NCBI GenBank assembly: GCA_002328035.1
Contig: DCVL01000043.1
Coordinates: forward strand, 146,857-210,856
Direction: 5' to 3'
Origin: Geobacter sp. UBA2189
Lineage (GTDB): Bacteria; Desulfobacterota; Desulfuromonadia; Geobacterales; Pseudopelobacteraceae
DNA: 64,000 nt
Numbering within the stretch: position 1 is the stretch's first letter; each line of letters begins with the position of its first letter. Positions 16,304 through 26,354 of the stretch are shown here, one piece after another. The position numbers were made by a program, and so were the translations under genes. Under the pieces are notes generated by a model, which had not been told where the DNA came from, ran no database searches, and saw only the letters and a list, made by a program, of their open reading frames with translations.

Positions 16304-18073
16304 TTACTCGTTATTAATCAGGTAAGGTTGCAGGATTACGACAAGTTCAGTGCGCTTGTCCTGATTGTTACGTCTTGTGAACAAGGTTCCAAACCAGGGA
16401 ATATCACCAAGCAACGGCACTTTTTCATCCTTTTGCTGCTGACTATTTGATATCAAGCCCCCTATCACGATCATCTCTCCATTACGAACCTTGACAGTTG
16501 TGGATAGTTCACGCAGATCGACCGTTGGAACCTTGATAGTTATCTGATTTTCAGGATCACCGCCAACAGTCGCATCTGCAAGTTCAACAAGATGAGAAAT
16601 AATAGGGGTAACGGTCAGACTTATCTCCCCTTTATTGTTTATGTATGGAGCCAGACCCAGCATTATTCCAGAGAGAACATTGCCCGTTTCAACCGAGTAG
16701 GTTACAGTTGGTGCACTGCCAGCAGTTGTTGTGGTAGTAGAGGTAACCTTTGCAATATAGTTTGTATTACGCCCTACAGAAAGGAGGGCAGTCTGACCGT
16801 TCATCACATTTATTCTGGGATTTGAAAGGGTCTTTACCTCTCCCTGAGTCTTTAGGGCCGTAAGTAATGTGTTTGTATTACCTCCCTTATAGCCCAGACG
16901 AAATGTACCGTTTTTTATAGATGCATCCAGCGATGTTGTGGTATTCCCGAATCCACCCAAAGGAACCCCTATTGTATTGAACCAGCGGATATCTCCAAGA
17001 AAATCCCAATCAATGCCGAACTTCAGGGAATCATCCAGCTGAACCTCAATAATCCGTGCCTCTATCAAAACCTGACGGTTGAGTGTTTTTCTGAGAGTAT
17101 CAAGATATGACTCAATCCTTTGAAGATTTCTGCGAGTAGCTGTAACCATTATAGTGCCAGTCAGACGGTTAACAACTACCTGCTGGCGTGGACCATCATT
17201 TTTTCCGCTGGCTGACGCTTCAGAGGCTGGCGCAGTTGCCACCTGAGACCTTGACTGCAATGCAGAAGTGCCTGACTGTGAATTGTTTATAGCAGGGATT
17301 GCGCTGGTTCTGCTGTTCTGCTGAGACGTTTCAGTTCGTGAACCAGTTGTCTCAGACTTGGCTATCATCCCCTGAAGTGTTTTTTCTAGTGAATCCCAGA
17401 AATCATATGCCTTTGCATCATTTTTTATGCTCTGGCTTATGGTACCTTTTATATTGGATGAACCACCTCCGCCACTACCGCCTCCGGCGGTAAGCGAAGC
17501 GCCGCTTCCGAGGATATCACCGCCAACCTCAACATGAAAGCCCTGAACCATGGCAGGGTGCCCAAGTTCAAAGGTCTTTGTGCCTGTTGAATCAACGGTC
17601 ACGGTGTTGTCTTTAATTGTATAAAAGTAATCTGCAGAATTAAGCACTGTGGAAAGGGCGTCATCCGCCGTCACCCTTTTAAGGCTGATGGTAATCGAGC
17701 GTTCCTGCTGAACCCCATCGTTTATAATCAGGTTCAGACCAGCCGATTCAGCTATTACATGAAGTATATCACCCAGTGCACTGTTTCTGGCCTGTATATT
17801 AACCAACCTTGTTTTAGCCGGCGTAAGATCATCAGTTACCGGCCTGTATTCGGGAGTTTTAAGAGGCGGCAATGGTGGCTGCGGCTTTAGTTCCTGAATG
17901 TTTCTGGCCACAAAAGGGTCATTTTTCCCAGGTGGCGCAGTCAAGGGAGTATCCATGGCTGAGCGGGCTCCACCAGACTGCTTGACTGTAGCGGTTCCAC
18001 AACCGGCCAGAATCATACAGATCAGCAACAGAGTCAGACTGAAGGTATATCGGGTTATTCCATTGTAAGCCAT
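16304..18073 (-). CDS. mshL: MshL/GspD-type secretin lipoprotein
   Basis: This outer-membrane secretin has 589 residues. A lipobox (LAGC, Cys25) follows a hydrophobic signal peptide, so the protein is lipidated. A STN/N-type domain lies at about 90-165, a Gly/Ser-rich insert at 185-215, a long low-complexity Ser/Gln/Ala region at about 245-300, and the secretin channel domain from about 310 to the end (VLIEARIIEVQLDDS; ends VVILQPYLINN). It overlaps mshK by 19 bases and ends 15 bases before mshE. Confidence 0.92.
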   Translation of the reverse strand: MAYNGITRYTFSLTLLLICMILAGCGTATVKQSGGARSAMDTPLTAPPGKNDPFVARNIQELKPQPPLPPLKTPEYRPVTDDLTPAKTRLVNIQARNSALGDILHVIAESAGLNLIINDGVQQERSITISLKRVTADDALSTVLNSADYFYTIKDNTVTVDSTGTKTFELGHPAMVQGFHVEVGGDILGSGASLTAGGGSGGGGSSNIKGTISQSIKNDAKAYDFWDSLEKTLQGMIAKSETTGSRTETSQQNSRTSAIPAINNSQSGTSALQSRSQVATAPASEASASGKNDGPRQQVVVNRLTGTIMVTATRRNLQRIESYLDTLRKTLNRQVLIEARIIEVQLDDSLKFGIDWDFLGDIRWFNTIGVPLGGFGNTTTSLDASIKNGTFRLGYKGGNTNTLLTALKTQGEVKTLSNPRINVMNGQTALLSVGRNTNYIAKVTSTTTTTAGSAPTVTYSVETGNVLSGIMLGLAPYINNKGEISLTVTPIISHLVELADATVGGDPENQITIKVPTVDLRELSTTVKVRNGEMIVIGGLISNSQQQKDEKVPLLGDIPWFGTLFTRRNNQDKRTELVVILQPYLINNE

Positions 18074-18516
18074 CGTTTCCCTCTCTTGTCTTCAATAAGC
18101 ACCTTTTTTTGCTCTACCTTTATCACCCTTACCCCTTTTCTTACCTGTCCCTGCCTTAGCAGATGGCCATCAATTATAGCTGTATCTTTGGCAGTTCCTG
18201 AAAACAGAATAAATGTAAGAGTCAGTTCAGGCATTACTGAAGCTATACCGGACTTTGAAGCCTCTTTCTCCACTGCAGCTGAGGTTGCCGGCTTTAATTC
18301 AGGAGCTGCAATAACTGAAACCGGACAGGGTGGATTACTCTCCTTCCAGCTTCTGTAGTTTATATTCAGAGCATTTGGATTGAAATTCAGAAGCCCCTTT
18401 TCAGCAGGGCTGAGCCTTGGCTCAAACTTTACAAATATAAAAAGCAAAATTGGGATCATAATCGCGACAAGAGTTGCAAAGAGTACAATTATAGTCTGTC
18501 TTGAAATAGAACTCAT
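18055..18516 (-). CDS. mshK: MshK/PilP-like bitopic membrane protein
   Basis: This 153-residue protein has one N-terminal membrane helix (about 8-28) and a periplasmic C-terminal beta domain ending in VRVIKVEQKKVLIEDKRGK. That tail resembles the GspC/PilP homology region (LxxGxxxxGxxVxxIxxxxVxxxxxG), which contacts the secretin. Gene order mshI-J-K-L supports MshK. It overlaps both neighbours by a few bases. Confidence 0.72.
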   Translation of the reverse strand: MSSISRQTIIVLFATLVAIMIPILLFIFVKFEPRLSPAEKGLLNFNPNALNINYRSWKESNPPCPVSVIAAPELKPATSAAVEKEASKSGIASVMPELTLTFILFSGTAKDTAIIDGHLLRQGQVRKGVRVIKVEQKKVLIEDKRGKRWLTME

Positions 18517-19088
18517 GAACCTGCCCCTGCTGTGACAGACTGATTGCTTGCCGGCATCTGTGCTGCGCCTTCAATAGTCATCTTCAATCCGCCTCTTCCG
18601 TCGCTGGCAGATTGTTCAACAGCTATTGAATTTATGTCAACAGATGGACATATCAGGGTTTGCATTCGACCCAGTCTGTTAATTACGGATGAATAATATA
18701 TGGATTCTGGCAACTCCATAGTCGCTGCAAAATCAACACTAATGAGACCTTCCTTGTTATCAATCCCTTTTACAAGCATCTCTTTTGGCGCAAGCAAGGT
18801 TTTAATCCCATCCATTTGGCTGTACAGCAGCCATTCTGGCGAACTGGATTCAAAAGCTTGAGGCAACATTCCCCTGAAGACAGCTATCGTTCTGGATAAA
18901 TCCCTGGCGCTGGAATTCATTCTGGATATATTGCGCACTATCTTTTCCTGATTTTCTATAGATTCAGAAAGCATCCTTCTGTATCGGACTGAAACCGCAA
19001 ATGCTGTCGAAAAAGCGGAAAAAAGGACAAGAATAATACCTAGCCGCACCAAAAGTTTCTTTGTCTGTTGCTGCATTTGCGCATTCAT
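18513..19088 (-). CDS. mshJ: MshJ/PilO-like protein
   Basis: This 191-residue protein has a membrane helix at about 13-33, a coiled-coil stretch (SESIENQEKIVRNISRMNSSARDLSRTI in pieces) and a ferredoxin-like periplasmic domain, as in PilO/GspM/MshJ. It would pair with the PilN-like part of mshI in the alignment complex. Sequence identity within this family is low, so the assignment leans on layout and gene order. It overlaps mshI and mshK by four bases each. Confidence 0.72.
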   Translation of the reverse strand: MNAQMQQQTKKLLVRLGIILVLFSAFSTAFAVSVRYRRMLSESIENQEKIVRNISRMNSSARDLSRTIAVFRGMLPQAFESSSPEWLLYSQMDGIKTLLAPKEMLVKGIDNKEGLISVDFAATMELPESIYYSSVINRLGRMQTLICPSVDINSIAVEQSASDGRGGLKMTIEGAAQMPASNQSVTAGAGS

Positions 19089-20416
19089 TTCGAGTAGCGC
19101 CCTTCAAGGGTAAATTTATGATTATTGGTATCCAGATGTTTGGAAGCTATTGATATTCCTTTTACTAAGGCAAGGCGTTTGACAAGCTCTTCAAGACACG
19201 CCTGGCTCCCTGAAAGGGTCTTCGCATTAATAGTTCCGTTAAACAGAATCGATATCGAGTCCTTATCACGTTTTGAAGAAAAGGATGCTATTGTAACGCC
19301 TTCCACTCCAGACAGATCCAGGGCAGCCAGAAGATCTGGTATTGTCGGTTCAGCGTTGCGCCTGTTCAAGACAGCAATCATATCCTCAACTTTATTTCTC
19401 TGTTCAGTAACAGACTGAAATGAGTCAATAGCCCCCTGTAAGATTACCGTTGGCTGACGGCTCTTTTCAAGCGAGTTCTTCAAACCGGCTATAAGTCCTG
19501 CCTGTATTGCCAATAGCAACATTACAACGACGGTTGCCAGTGCAAAAACATATCCGGCATAGCGGACAAGTTCCTGCTCCTTAAGCGCCAGACGGTAGTT
19601 TTTGGGTCTCAAATCATCTGAAGCGGTGAAGGGATAATTAAGAATAGCAAGCTGTGCAGGATATTCCAGCAAACTGTCCTCAGAAAACCTTTTAGCAATT
19701 GAGGGGCTGAATGGGACAAACGGAGGCGAGGGATCAGCACAGTTAATGGCAATAGCCCCACCCGGCCTTATACGGAGAGACTGGAAGCAATAATCAAGTG
19801 TCATCGTAACATTCTGCTTGTCAAACTGGTTCCAATCCCGCCCATCTGAAGGTATCTGACGGCTAAACAACACCGCTCTCCCTTCAATAATAAACAAGGT
19901 CTTTCTCATCCCTTCATCATAACCGCAAAGCAGTATATTAGGCAGTTCAGTAGAGGTTCCGGCAACCATAGTGGCAAGTATCTGTGGAGCGGTGGCAACT
20001 ATATGAACCGGCTTGTTATGCTTTACAAAAGGCTCAAGAAAAGAATCAAGAAGTTCATTTGAAATCATGCAACAAGCAACTCGGCGAACAGTCCTGCCAT
20101 CCTGAACCAGTTCACCAATAATTCTGTAAGCAAATGAAAAATTGGCGCTTTCCGGATGCATCCGCCTTAGTTCAGTATCAATTATACGGGCATTAAATCT
20201 TGCCTCAACCGGTGGAATATTGACTACTTCATAAATCGCGTCTGGTGAGTTTATAATAATTTGGTAGGATTTACTGCGATCAGAGGCAAGAAACAGTTCA
20301 AACTCATTGTCACTCAGGGTAAGAGTGCGTTTCAGGGTCAAGTTGTATTTGGTTTTATCAGCCGTTACAACCCTAATGGCATCAGCATCGTAACTGACGA
20401 CCGTGTAAAGTGACAT
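19085..20416 (-). CDS. mshI: MshI-like protein joining PilM- and PilN-type parts
   Basis: Residues 1-270 resemble a PilM/MshI actin-like domain. A membrane helix follows near 285-310 (VFALATVVVMLLLAIQAG), then a PilN-like periplasmic part with coiled coil (VTEQRNKVEDMIAVLNRR). I chose the ATG at 20416 (443 residues) because GGGGG lies upstream and because an earlier in-frame ATG at 20548 would put a strong GC hairpin inside the reading frame. It is the first gene of the msh assembly operon and follows groEL with 166 bases between. Confidence 0.75.
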   Translation of the reverse strand: MSLYTVVSYDADAIRVVTADKTKYNLTLKRTLTLSDNEFELFLASDRSKSYQIIINSPDAIYEVVNIPPVEARFNARIIDTELRRMHPESANFSFAYRIIGELVQDGRTVRRVACCMISNELLDSFLEPFVKHNKPVHIVATAPQILATMVAGTSTELPNILLCGYDEGMRKTLFIIEGRAVLFSRQIPSDGRDWNQFDKQNVTMTLDYCFQSLRIRPGGAIAINCADPSPPFVPFSPSIAKRFSEDSLLEYPAQLAILNYPFTASDDLRPKNYRLALKEQELVRYAGYVFALATVVVMLLLAIQAGLIAGLKNSLEKSRQPTVILQGAIDSFQSVTEQRNKVEDMIAVLNRRNAEPTIPDLLAALDLSGVEGVTIASFSSKRDKDSISILFNGTINAKTLSGSQACLEELVKRLALVKGISIASKHLDTNNHKFTLEGRYSK

Positions 20417-20502
20417 TAAGCCCCCAGACAATAAATGAATGGAGCTTTTTACCCTATCAAGAGCCTTAATGTCCAGAATAAATAAGGTCTTAGCAGAACA
20501 TG

Positions 20503-20533
20503 ACAGAGGGCGGGAGATTCCCCCGCCCTCTGT
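20503..20533 (-). terminator. GC-rich hairpin after groEL
   Basis: A perfect 12-base stem (ACAGAGGGCGGG at 20503-20514 with CCCGCCCTCTGT at 20522-20533) lies 50 bases after the groEL stop codon. The T tract is only on the plus-strand side, so in the groEL direction it may be a leaky terminator or a stabilising 3' end that limits read-through into the msh operon. Confidence 0.55.
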
Positions 20534-20582
20534 TTTCTGCTCGTCCATTGAGCCTTCTTTAACTACAGAATGGCTCCTCTTT

Positions 20583-22220
20583 CTAGTAATCCATACCGCC
20601 CATGCCGCCCATACCGCCAGGCATTGCAGGCATAGGTGAATCCTTCTTAGGCTTTTCTGCAATCATGCACTCTGTGGTAAGCATCAGGCCTGCAACTGAA
20701 GATGCGTTCTGCAGAGCACAGCGGGAAACCTTGGTCGGATCGATAATACCGGCCTGCAGCATATCAACATATGTGTCATCGGCAGCGTTATAGCCGAAGG
20801 CATCCTTGCCATTCTTCACCCTGTCAACAACTATTGATGCGTCAATGCCGGCATTGTCGGCAATCTGACGGATTGGCGCCTCAAGGGAGTTTTTGATGAT
20901 GGTAACGCCAAACTGCTGCTCTGCCTCAAGCTTGAGATCTTCAAGGGCTGAAAGTGCACGGAGGTAAGCAACGCCGCCACCAGGGACAATACCTTCGTCA
21001 ACAGCAGCGCGGGTAGCATGAAGTGCATCTTCAACGCGAGCCTTCTTCTCTTTCATCTCGGTCTCTGTTGCAGCGCCAACCTTGATAACGGCTACGCCGC
21101 CAACCAGTTTGGCCAGGCGCTCCTGGAGTTTTTCACGATCATAGTCAGAGCTGGTGTCCTCCACCTGAGCGCGGATCTGCTTTACGCGACCCTGAATATC
21201 TGCATCTGAGCCATCACCGTCAATGATGGTTGTGTTGTCCTTATCAACAACTATACGCTTTGCACGACCAAGCATATCCATAGTGGCATTCTCAAGCTTG
21301 AAGCCCATCTCTTCGGAGATAACCTTGCCGCCTGTAAGTACAGCGATATCTTCAAGCATAGCCTTACGACGATCACCAAAGCCGGGTGCCTTTACGGCGC
21401 AGACATTCAAAACACCACGCAGCTTGTTGACAACCAGGGTAGCCAAAGCCTCACCTTCGATATCTTCAGCGATTATCATTAGAGGACGGCCTGACTTTGC
21501 GGTCTGCTCAAGTATAGGCAGCATATCCTTCATACTGGAGATCTTCTTGTCATAGATCAGGATGATGGCATTCTCAAGGGTTGCCTCCATCCGCTCTGGA
21601 TCGGACACAAAGTAAGGGGAGAGATAGCCGCGATCAAACTGCATACCTTCAACAGTCTCAAGGCTGGTTTCCATTGCCTTTGCTTCCTCAACGGTAATTA
21701 CACCTTCCTTGCCAACCTTTTCCATTGCCTCAGCAATAATATCGCCGATGGTCTTGTCGTTATTGGCAGAGATGGTTCCAACCTGTGCGATCTCTTTATG
21801 ATCCTTGATAGGCTTGGAGATCTTCTGCAGCTCGGCAACAATTGCCTCAACTGACCTGTCAATGCCACGCTTCAGTTCCATGGGGTTGTGACCGGCAGCA
21901 ACCAGCTTGGCTCCCTGACGGTATATTGCCTGAGCAAGCACAGTAGCAGTGGTAGTGCCGTCACCTGCTACATCAGAGGTCTTGGAAGCAACCTCCTTAA
22001 CCAGTTGTGCGCCCATATTCTCGAACTTGTTCTCAAGCTCGATCTCTTTGGCAACAGAAACGCCATCCTTGGTGATCAGTGGTGAGCCAAATGACTTCTC
22101 GATAATAACGTTACGACCTTTAGGACCCAAGGTAACTTTTACGGCGTCAGCCAGAGCGTTGACACCTTTCAGGATAGCGTTACGGCCGTCCTCGTTAAAA
22201 CGGATTTCTTTTGCAGACAT
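20583..22220 (-). CDS. groEL: GroEL chaperonin
   Basis: This is the 60-kDa chaperonin, forming double seven-member rings that fold proteins in an ATP-dependent cycle with GroES. The 545-residue length is standard. The nucleotide-binding motif GDGTTTATVLA is at about residues 86-96, and the C-terminal Gly-Gly-Met tail (GGMGGMGGM) is present. It follows groES at 116 bases and is governed by the CIRCE site upstream of groES. Confidence 0.99.
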   Translation of the reverse strand: MSAKEIRFNEDGRNAILKGVNALADAVKVTLGPKGRNVIIEKSFGSPLITKDGVSVAKEIELENKFENMGAQLVKEVASKTSDVAGDGTTTATVLAQAIYRQGAKLVAAGHNPMELKRGIDRSVEAIVAELQKISKPIKDHKEIAQVGTISANNDKTIGDIIAEAMEKVGKEGVITVEEAKAMETSLETVEGMQFDRGYLSPYFVSDPERMEATLENAIILIYDKKISSMKDMLPILEQTAKSGRPLMIIAEDIEGEALATLVVNKLRGVLNVCAVKAPGFGDRRKAMLEDIAVLTGGKVISEEMGFKLENATMDMLGRAKRIVVDKDNTTIIDGDGSDADIQGRVKQIRAQVEDTSSDYDREKLQERLAKLVGGVAVIKVGAATETEMKEKKARVEDALHATRAAVDEGIVPGGGVAYLRALSALEDLKLEAEQQFGVTIIKNSLEAPIRQIADNAGIDASIVVDRVKNGKDAFGYNAADDTYVDMLQAGIIDPTKVSRCALQNASSVAGLMLTTECMIAEKPKKDSPMPAMPGGMGGMGGMDY

Positions 22221-22336
22221 GTTCTATTCTCCTCCGAAATTTTAGTTGATATTTTTTAACGCAATAGATTGAAAGAAAGACCCCAAATCAGAATATTATA
22301 AAAGTTTTTCCTAAAGTCTTTGCGTTGAAGCAGGCC

Positions 22337-22627
22337 TTAGTTCTCAATTACAGCAAGGATATCATCTTCACGCATCATAAGAAACTCTTCGCCGTCAACC
22401 TTAACCTCGGTACCGGCATACTTGCCAAACAGCACTGAATCGCCAACCTTTACATCCAGTGGAGAAACCTTGCCTTCATCGTTTTTCTTACCATTACCTG
22501 CAGCAATTACCTCGCCCTTCTGTGGCTTCTCTTTAGCTGTGTCAGGGATAAAAAGTCCACCTGCAGTCTTCTCTTCTCCATCAAGGCGTTTTACAATGAT
22601 ACGGTCATGAAGCGGTCTCAGTTTCAT
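22337..22627 (-). CDS. groES: GroES co-chaperonin
   Basis: This is the 10-kDa lid of the GroEL folding chamber, with 96 residues, the usual length. The start MKLRPLHDRIIVKRL and the mobile loop EEKTAGGLFIPDTAKEKP are typical. It is the first gene of the groESL operon, preceded by AAGGAG and a HrcA-type CIRCE operator. Confidence 0.99.
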   Translation of the reverse strand: MKLRPLHDRIIVKRLDGEEKTAGGLFIPDTAKEKPQKGEVIAAGNGKKNDEGKVSPLDVKVGDSVLFGKYAGTEVKVDGEEFLMMREDDILAVIEN

Positions 22628-22676
22628 TTGGTACTTCTCCTTTCATATTGTTTGTGGTGGTTTGCCATGTTGTTTG

Positions 22677-22703
22677 CTAGCACTCTTTAAGAGCGAGTGC
22701 TAA
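22677..22703 (-). promoter_or_regulatory. CIRCE operator (HrcA site)
   Basis: The inverted repeat is TAGCACTC-N9-GAGTGCTA with one mismatch to the consensus TTAGCACTC arm. This is the established HrcA-binding site for heat-shock repression. It lies between the promoter and groES. Confidence 0.93.
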
Positions 22704-22711
22704 CGAGGCAG

Positions 22712-22740
22712 AATATATCCATGTAACGATCAAAAATCAA
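22712..22740 (-). promoter_or_regulatory. sigma-70-type promoter of groESL
   Basis: On the minus strand, TTGATT and TATATT are separated by 17 bases. Transcription would start at the edge of the CIRCE element, so bound HrcA would block it. Confidence 0.6.
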
Positions 22741-22798
22741 GGGGGAGTTTTATTTTTTTTGCTATAATACTCAGCAGTCAAAACAATAAGGAGATTTT

Positions 22799-24862
22799 AT
22801 GCAGCAACTTTCCCTGCTTGAGACGAATACTTCCGAAGACAGTCAACAGGTTAGGGCAATCGAACTGCGCCACTTGCTGTCGCACCACAATAAACTCTAT
22901 TACGAACAGGACGCTCCGGAAATCAGTGATGCAGAATACGATGCCCTGTTTCGCGAACTTCAATCATTGGAATCTACAAGACCAGACCTTCTCGTTTATG
23001 ACTCCCCCACATTACGGGTTGGAGGCACACCGCTTGAGCGGTTTGTCCAGGTGCGCCACAGACAACCGATGCTCTCTCTTGAAAATGCCCTTTCTGAAGA
23101 GGAAATACGAGCTTTTGAAGTTAAGATCCGCAATATGCTCGCTCTTCCGGATACGCTATCCCTGACATATCAATGCGAACCAAAGATGGATGGACTGGCA
23201 ATTGAGCTGGTTTATCTGAACGGTATTCTCAACCAGGCTTCCACCCGAGGTGATGGCGAGGTAGGCGAGGATGTTACGGCAAATGTACGGACAATCCGAA
23301 ATATCCCACTTCAGCTTAAAGGTACAGATCTGCCTGAACTTCTTGAGGTCAGGGGGGAGGTATATCTTCCGCTTTCAGCCTTCCAGAAACTTAACGCCCG
23401 GCGCCAGGAGGCAGGTGAAAGCGTATTTGCCAATCCAAGAAATGCCGCTGCCGGTTCCATACGCCAGTTGGATCCAAGAGTTGTTGCCAGACGCCCATTG
23501 GCAATGGTCTGCTATGGCGTGGGCACGATAGAAAGAGGGGCAAGAGGCGATGGAAAGGGGGTAAGAACCCAGACTGATCTGATTAATCAACTGGCAGAAT
23601 GGGGACTGCCGGTAAGTAATGAGACAAGAACCGTAAACGGTGTGGAAGAACTTATCTACTGCTTTAATGATCTGCAAGAACGCCGTGACTCTCTGCAATA
23701 CGAGATTGACGGCATGGTGGCAAAACTGGATGATCTCACACTACAGATGGAGCTTGGAGCAAAGAGCCGTTCACCCCGCTGGGCCATTGCCTGTAAATTT
23801 CCCCCTCGCCAGTCCAGAACCAAAATCAACGACATACTCCTCTCCGTTGGCAGAACCGGCGTAATAACACCTGTAGCCATCCTGGAACCGGTGGAACTTT
23901 CCGGAGTAACGGTTTCTCGAGCCACCCTGCATAACTGGGACGAGATGAGGCGCAAGGACATAAGGATTGGTGACACTGTGATTGTTGAAAGGGCTGGAGA
24001 TGTAATTCCGGCTGTAGTCAAGGTACTGGAGGAAGAGCGAAGCGGTGCGGAAACTATTATGCAGGAACCTGAGCATTGTCCGGTATGCGGCTCAAAGGCG
24101 CTACGACTTGAAGGAGAAGCTGCGGTACGCTGCCAGGGCGGCCTCTCCTGCCCTCCTCAACTGGCTGAATCTGTCATCCATTTTGCCTCGCGTGATGCCA
24201 TGAATATTGATGGGCTTGGATCAAAATATATTGAGCAGATGATAAACCTGGGGCTGGTAAAGGATGTCGCAGATCTCTACCAACTGAGATCTGATGATTT
24301 AATGCAGTTTGAACGGATGGGGGATAAGCTGGCAGAAAAGCTACTGGCCGCCATAGAGGCCAGTAAAAACCAGGAACTTGCCCGTTTAATCTTTGCCCTC
24401 GGGATCAGGCATGTTGGCGAAAGAACCTCAAGGATTCTGGCTGACAGATTTGGCAGCATAGAGAACCTTCAGAAATCAACTTTTGATGAGCTAACAGGCA
24501 TACGTGATATTGGCTCTACAGTGGCAGCAAGTATCCGATCTTTTTTTGACACCCCCGCAAATCAGTCAGTCCTTAAAAGGCTTGAAGATGCCGGAGTTTC
24601 TCCCAGGTCTGCTCCAAAACAAACCGGTGGCAGACTTGAAGGAAAGACTTTTGTATTCACAGGAAGCCTTACCGGTTTTACCCGTGACGAAGCAAAGCAG
24701 ATGGTTGAGACAGAGGGAGGAACTGTCACAGGGTCAGTATCAAGAAAGACAGACTATGTAGTTACCGGCAGCGATGCCGGTGGAAAACTTGAAAAAGCAC
24801 GCTCACTGGGAGTAACTGTTATTACAGAGTCCGATTTTCTTGGAATGTTAAAAAAAGATTGA
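22799..24862 (+). CDS. ligA: NAD-dependent DNA ligase
   Basis: This ligase seals nicks during replication and repair using NAD. At 687 residues it has the full layout: an adenylation domain with the KMDG motif at K129, an OB fold, a four-Cys zinc finger (CPVCG ... CQGGLSC), helix-hairpin-helix repeats, and a C-terminal BRCT domain (GKTFVFTGSLTGFTRDEAK). AAGGAG precedes the ATG. A diguanylate cyclase gene starts 12 bases after it. Confidence 0.98.
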   Translation: MQQLSLLETNTSEDSQQVRAIELRHLLSHHNKLYYEQDAPEISDAEYDALFRELQSLESTRPDLLVYDSPTLRVGGTPLERFVQVRHRQPMLSLENALSEEEIRAFEVKIRNMLALPDTLSLTYQCEPKMDGLAIELVYLNGILNQASTRGDGEVGEDVTANVRTIRNIPLQLKGTDLPELLEVRGEVYLPLSAFQKLNARRQEAGESVFANPRNAAAGSIRQLDPRVVARRPLAMVCYGVGTIERGARGDGKGVRTQTDLINQLAEWGLPVSNETRTVNGVEELIYCFNDLQERRDSLQYEIDGMVAKLDDLTLQMELGAKSRSPRWAIACKFPPRQSRTKINDILLSVGRTGVITPVAILEPVELSGVTVSRATLHNWDEMRRKDIRIGDTVIVERAGDVIPAVVKVLEEERSGAETIMQEPEHCPVCGSKALRLEGEAAVRCQGGLSCPPQLAESVIHFASRDAMNIDGLGSKYIEQMINLGLVKDVADLYQLRSDDLMQFERMGDKLAEKLLAAIEASKNQELARLIFALGIRHVGERTSRILADRFGSIENLQKSTFDELTGIRDIGSTVAASIRSFFDTPANQSVLKRLEDAGVSPRSAPKQTGGRLEGKTFVFTGSLTGFTRDEAKQMVETEGGTVTGSVSRKTDYVVTGSDAGGKLEKARSLGVTVITESDFLGMLKKD

Positions 24863-24874
24863 TATAGTGCGGCA

Positions 24875-26224
24875 ATGAATCCCACCACTGTTATATATAT
24901 CCTTTCATTTGTATGCTGCCTTGTGGTGGTAATATGCATTACATCCACAATCCGTCATCGCAAAACCCTCTACTTGCGTCAGGAACATTACCGGAATCTG
25001 GCCGAGGCATCATTTGAGGCGATCCTTTTATCCCAAGACGGCATTATATACGACTGCAACGAGCGAGCAGTTGAGATTACCGGATACTCGCGACAGGAAC
25101 TTCTTGGAAAATCCATATATGGACTCGTCTCGCCCCGCTTTCAGAATATCGTTCAGGCTCATGTAGTAACAGGCTTTGATCAACCATATGAGATTGAGGG
25201 GATATTAAAGGACGGCAAACAGTGTCAACTTGAAGTCAGGGGCAAAACCTTTCAGTCAAATGGCCATACAATGAGAGCCTCAAGCATAAGGGATATAACC
25301 GCACGAAAGGCAGAAGAAGCTCAATTGCGTAAACTTTCAGCAGCAGTGGAACATAGTCCCGCCTCCATAGTAATCACAGACCTTGACGCAAACATAGAAT
25401 ATGTAAATCCGGCCTTCAGTCGGATGACCGGATACAGCATGGAGGAGGCGTTGGGGCAGAATCCCCGAATTCTAAAGGCTGGTGATCTGCCTGATGAACT
25501 TTACAAGGAATTATGGGATACCCTGCTTAGAGGTGAAGAATGGCGCGGAGAGTTCCACAACAAACGAAAAGATGGAAAACTATTCTGGGGAATGGCCTCA
25601 ATATCCCCAATCTTCGACTCTGATGGTAAGACAACAAATTTTGTGGCCGTAAAGGAAGACTTTACAGAGCGAAAAGAGATGCAAGACAGGCTTGAACAGA
25701 TGGCTCAGTTTGACATGTTGACAGGCCTCCCCAACAGAAGGATGTTCCTTGATCGCCTTGTTCAGACAGTAGCTCTTGCCCAAAGGAACGGCCAGCGCTT
25801 TGCCCTTCTATTTGTAGATCTTGATGGATTCAAGCTGATTAATGACAAACATGGGCATGAGGCAGGAGACAGGGTTTTAAAGACCGTGGCCGCCCGCCTG
25901 TCCGCATGCGTACGAATATCTGATACGGTTGGCAGAATAGGGGGGGATGAGTTTACTGTAATTCTTGGTTCTCTCACAAATCACAGTGATGCCGGTCAGG
26001 TGGCCGAAAAAATACTCTCTGCGATGAAACGTCCGATAACCCTGCCCGAAGGTGGAAGCGATTGCATCGGAGCCAGCATAGGAATAAGCGTATTCCCTGA
26101 AGATGCAGAGGATGGCAACGGACTGCTCGTCACTGCTGACAACGCCATGTATGAGGTTAAAAGAACAGGCAAGAACAATTACCGTTTTTACCAAGAAGAG
26201 GTAAAAGAAGGAAAGGATCTGTAA
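24875..26224 (+). CDS. membrane-anchored PAS-PAS-GGDEF diguanylate cyclase
   Basis: This enzyme makes cyclic di-GMP from two GTP. Domains in order: a membrane helix at about 5-24, PAS (about 40-145), PAS with PAC (about 155-275), and GGDEF (about 280-445). The active site is intact (GRIGGDEF) and a product-inhibition RXXD site (RISD) lies five residues before it. The PAS domains could sense redox or a small ligand. The nearby MshE-like ATPase has an MshEN domain that can bind cyclic di-GMP, so this enzyme is a plausible input to the pilus, though that link is inference. Confidence 0.92.
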   Translation: MNPTTVIYILSFVCCLVVVICITSTIRHRKTLYLRQEHYRNLAEASFEAILLSQDGIIYDCNERAVEITGYSRQELLGKSIYGLVSPRFQNIVQAHVVTGFDQPYEIEGILKDGKQCQLEVRGKTFQSNGHTMRASSIRDITARKAEEAQLRKLSAAVEHSPASIVITDLDANIEYVNPAFSRMTGYSMEEALGQNPRILKAGDLPDELYKELWDTLLRGEEWRGEFHNKRKDGKLFWGMASISPIFDSDGKTTNFVAVKEDFTERKEMQDRLEQMAQFDMLTGLPNRRMFLDRLVQTVALAQRNGQRFALLFVDLDGFKLINDKHGHEAGDRVLKTVAARLSACVRISDTVGRIGGDEFTVILGSLTNHSDAGQVAEKILSAMKRPITLPEGGSDCIGASIGISVFPEDAEDGNGLLVTADNAMYEVKRTGKNNYRFYQEEVKEGKDL

Positions 26225-26354
26225 AAAGTTTTAGACCTGAACTCAATCCCCCCCACTGGTTAACAACGTTTTTTCCATTGAAGATTTACTCACTTTGTTG
26301 CAGGCTGAAATCCTTCAATAAGCCCAATCAAACGGACGATAAAAGGAAAAAGCC

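Noticed and set aside
20417..20662. Longer N-terminus for the MshI-like protein
   Set aside because: The extension would overlap the groEL end and run through a 12-pair GC hairpin, and it does not look like a PilM start. The ATG at 20416 has a better ribosome site.
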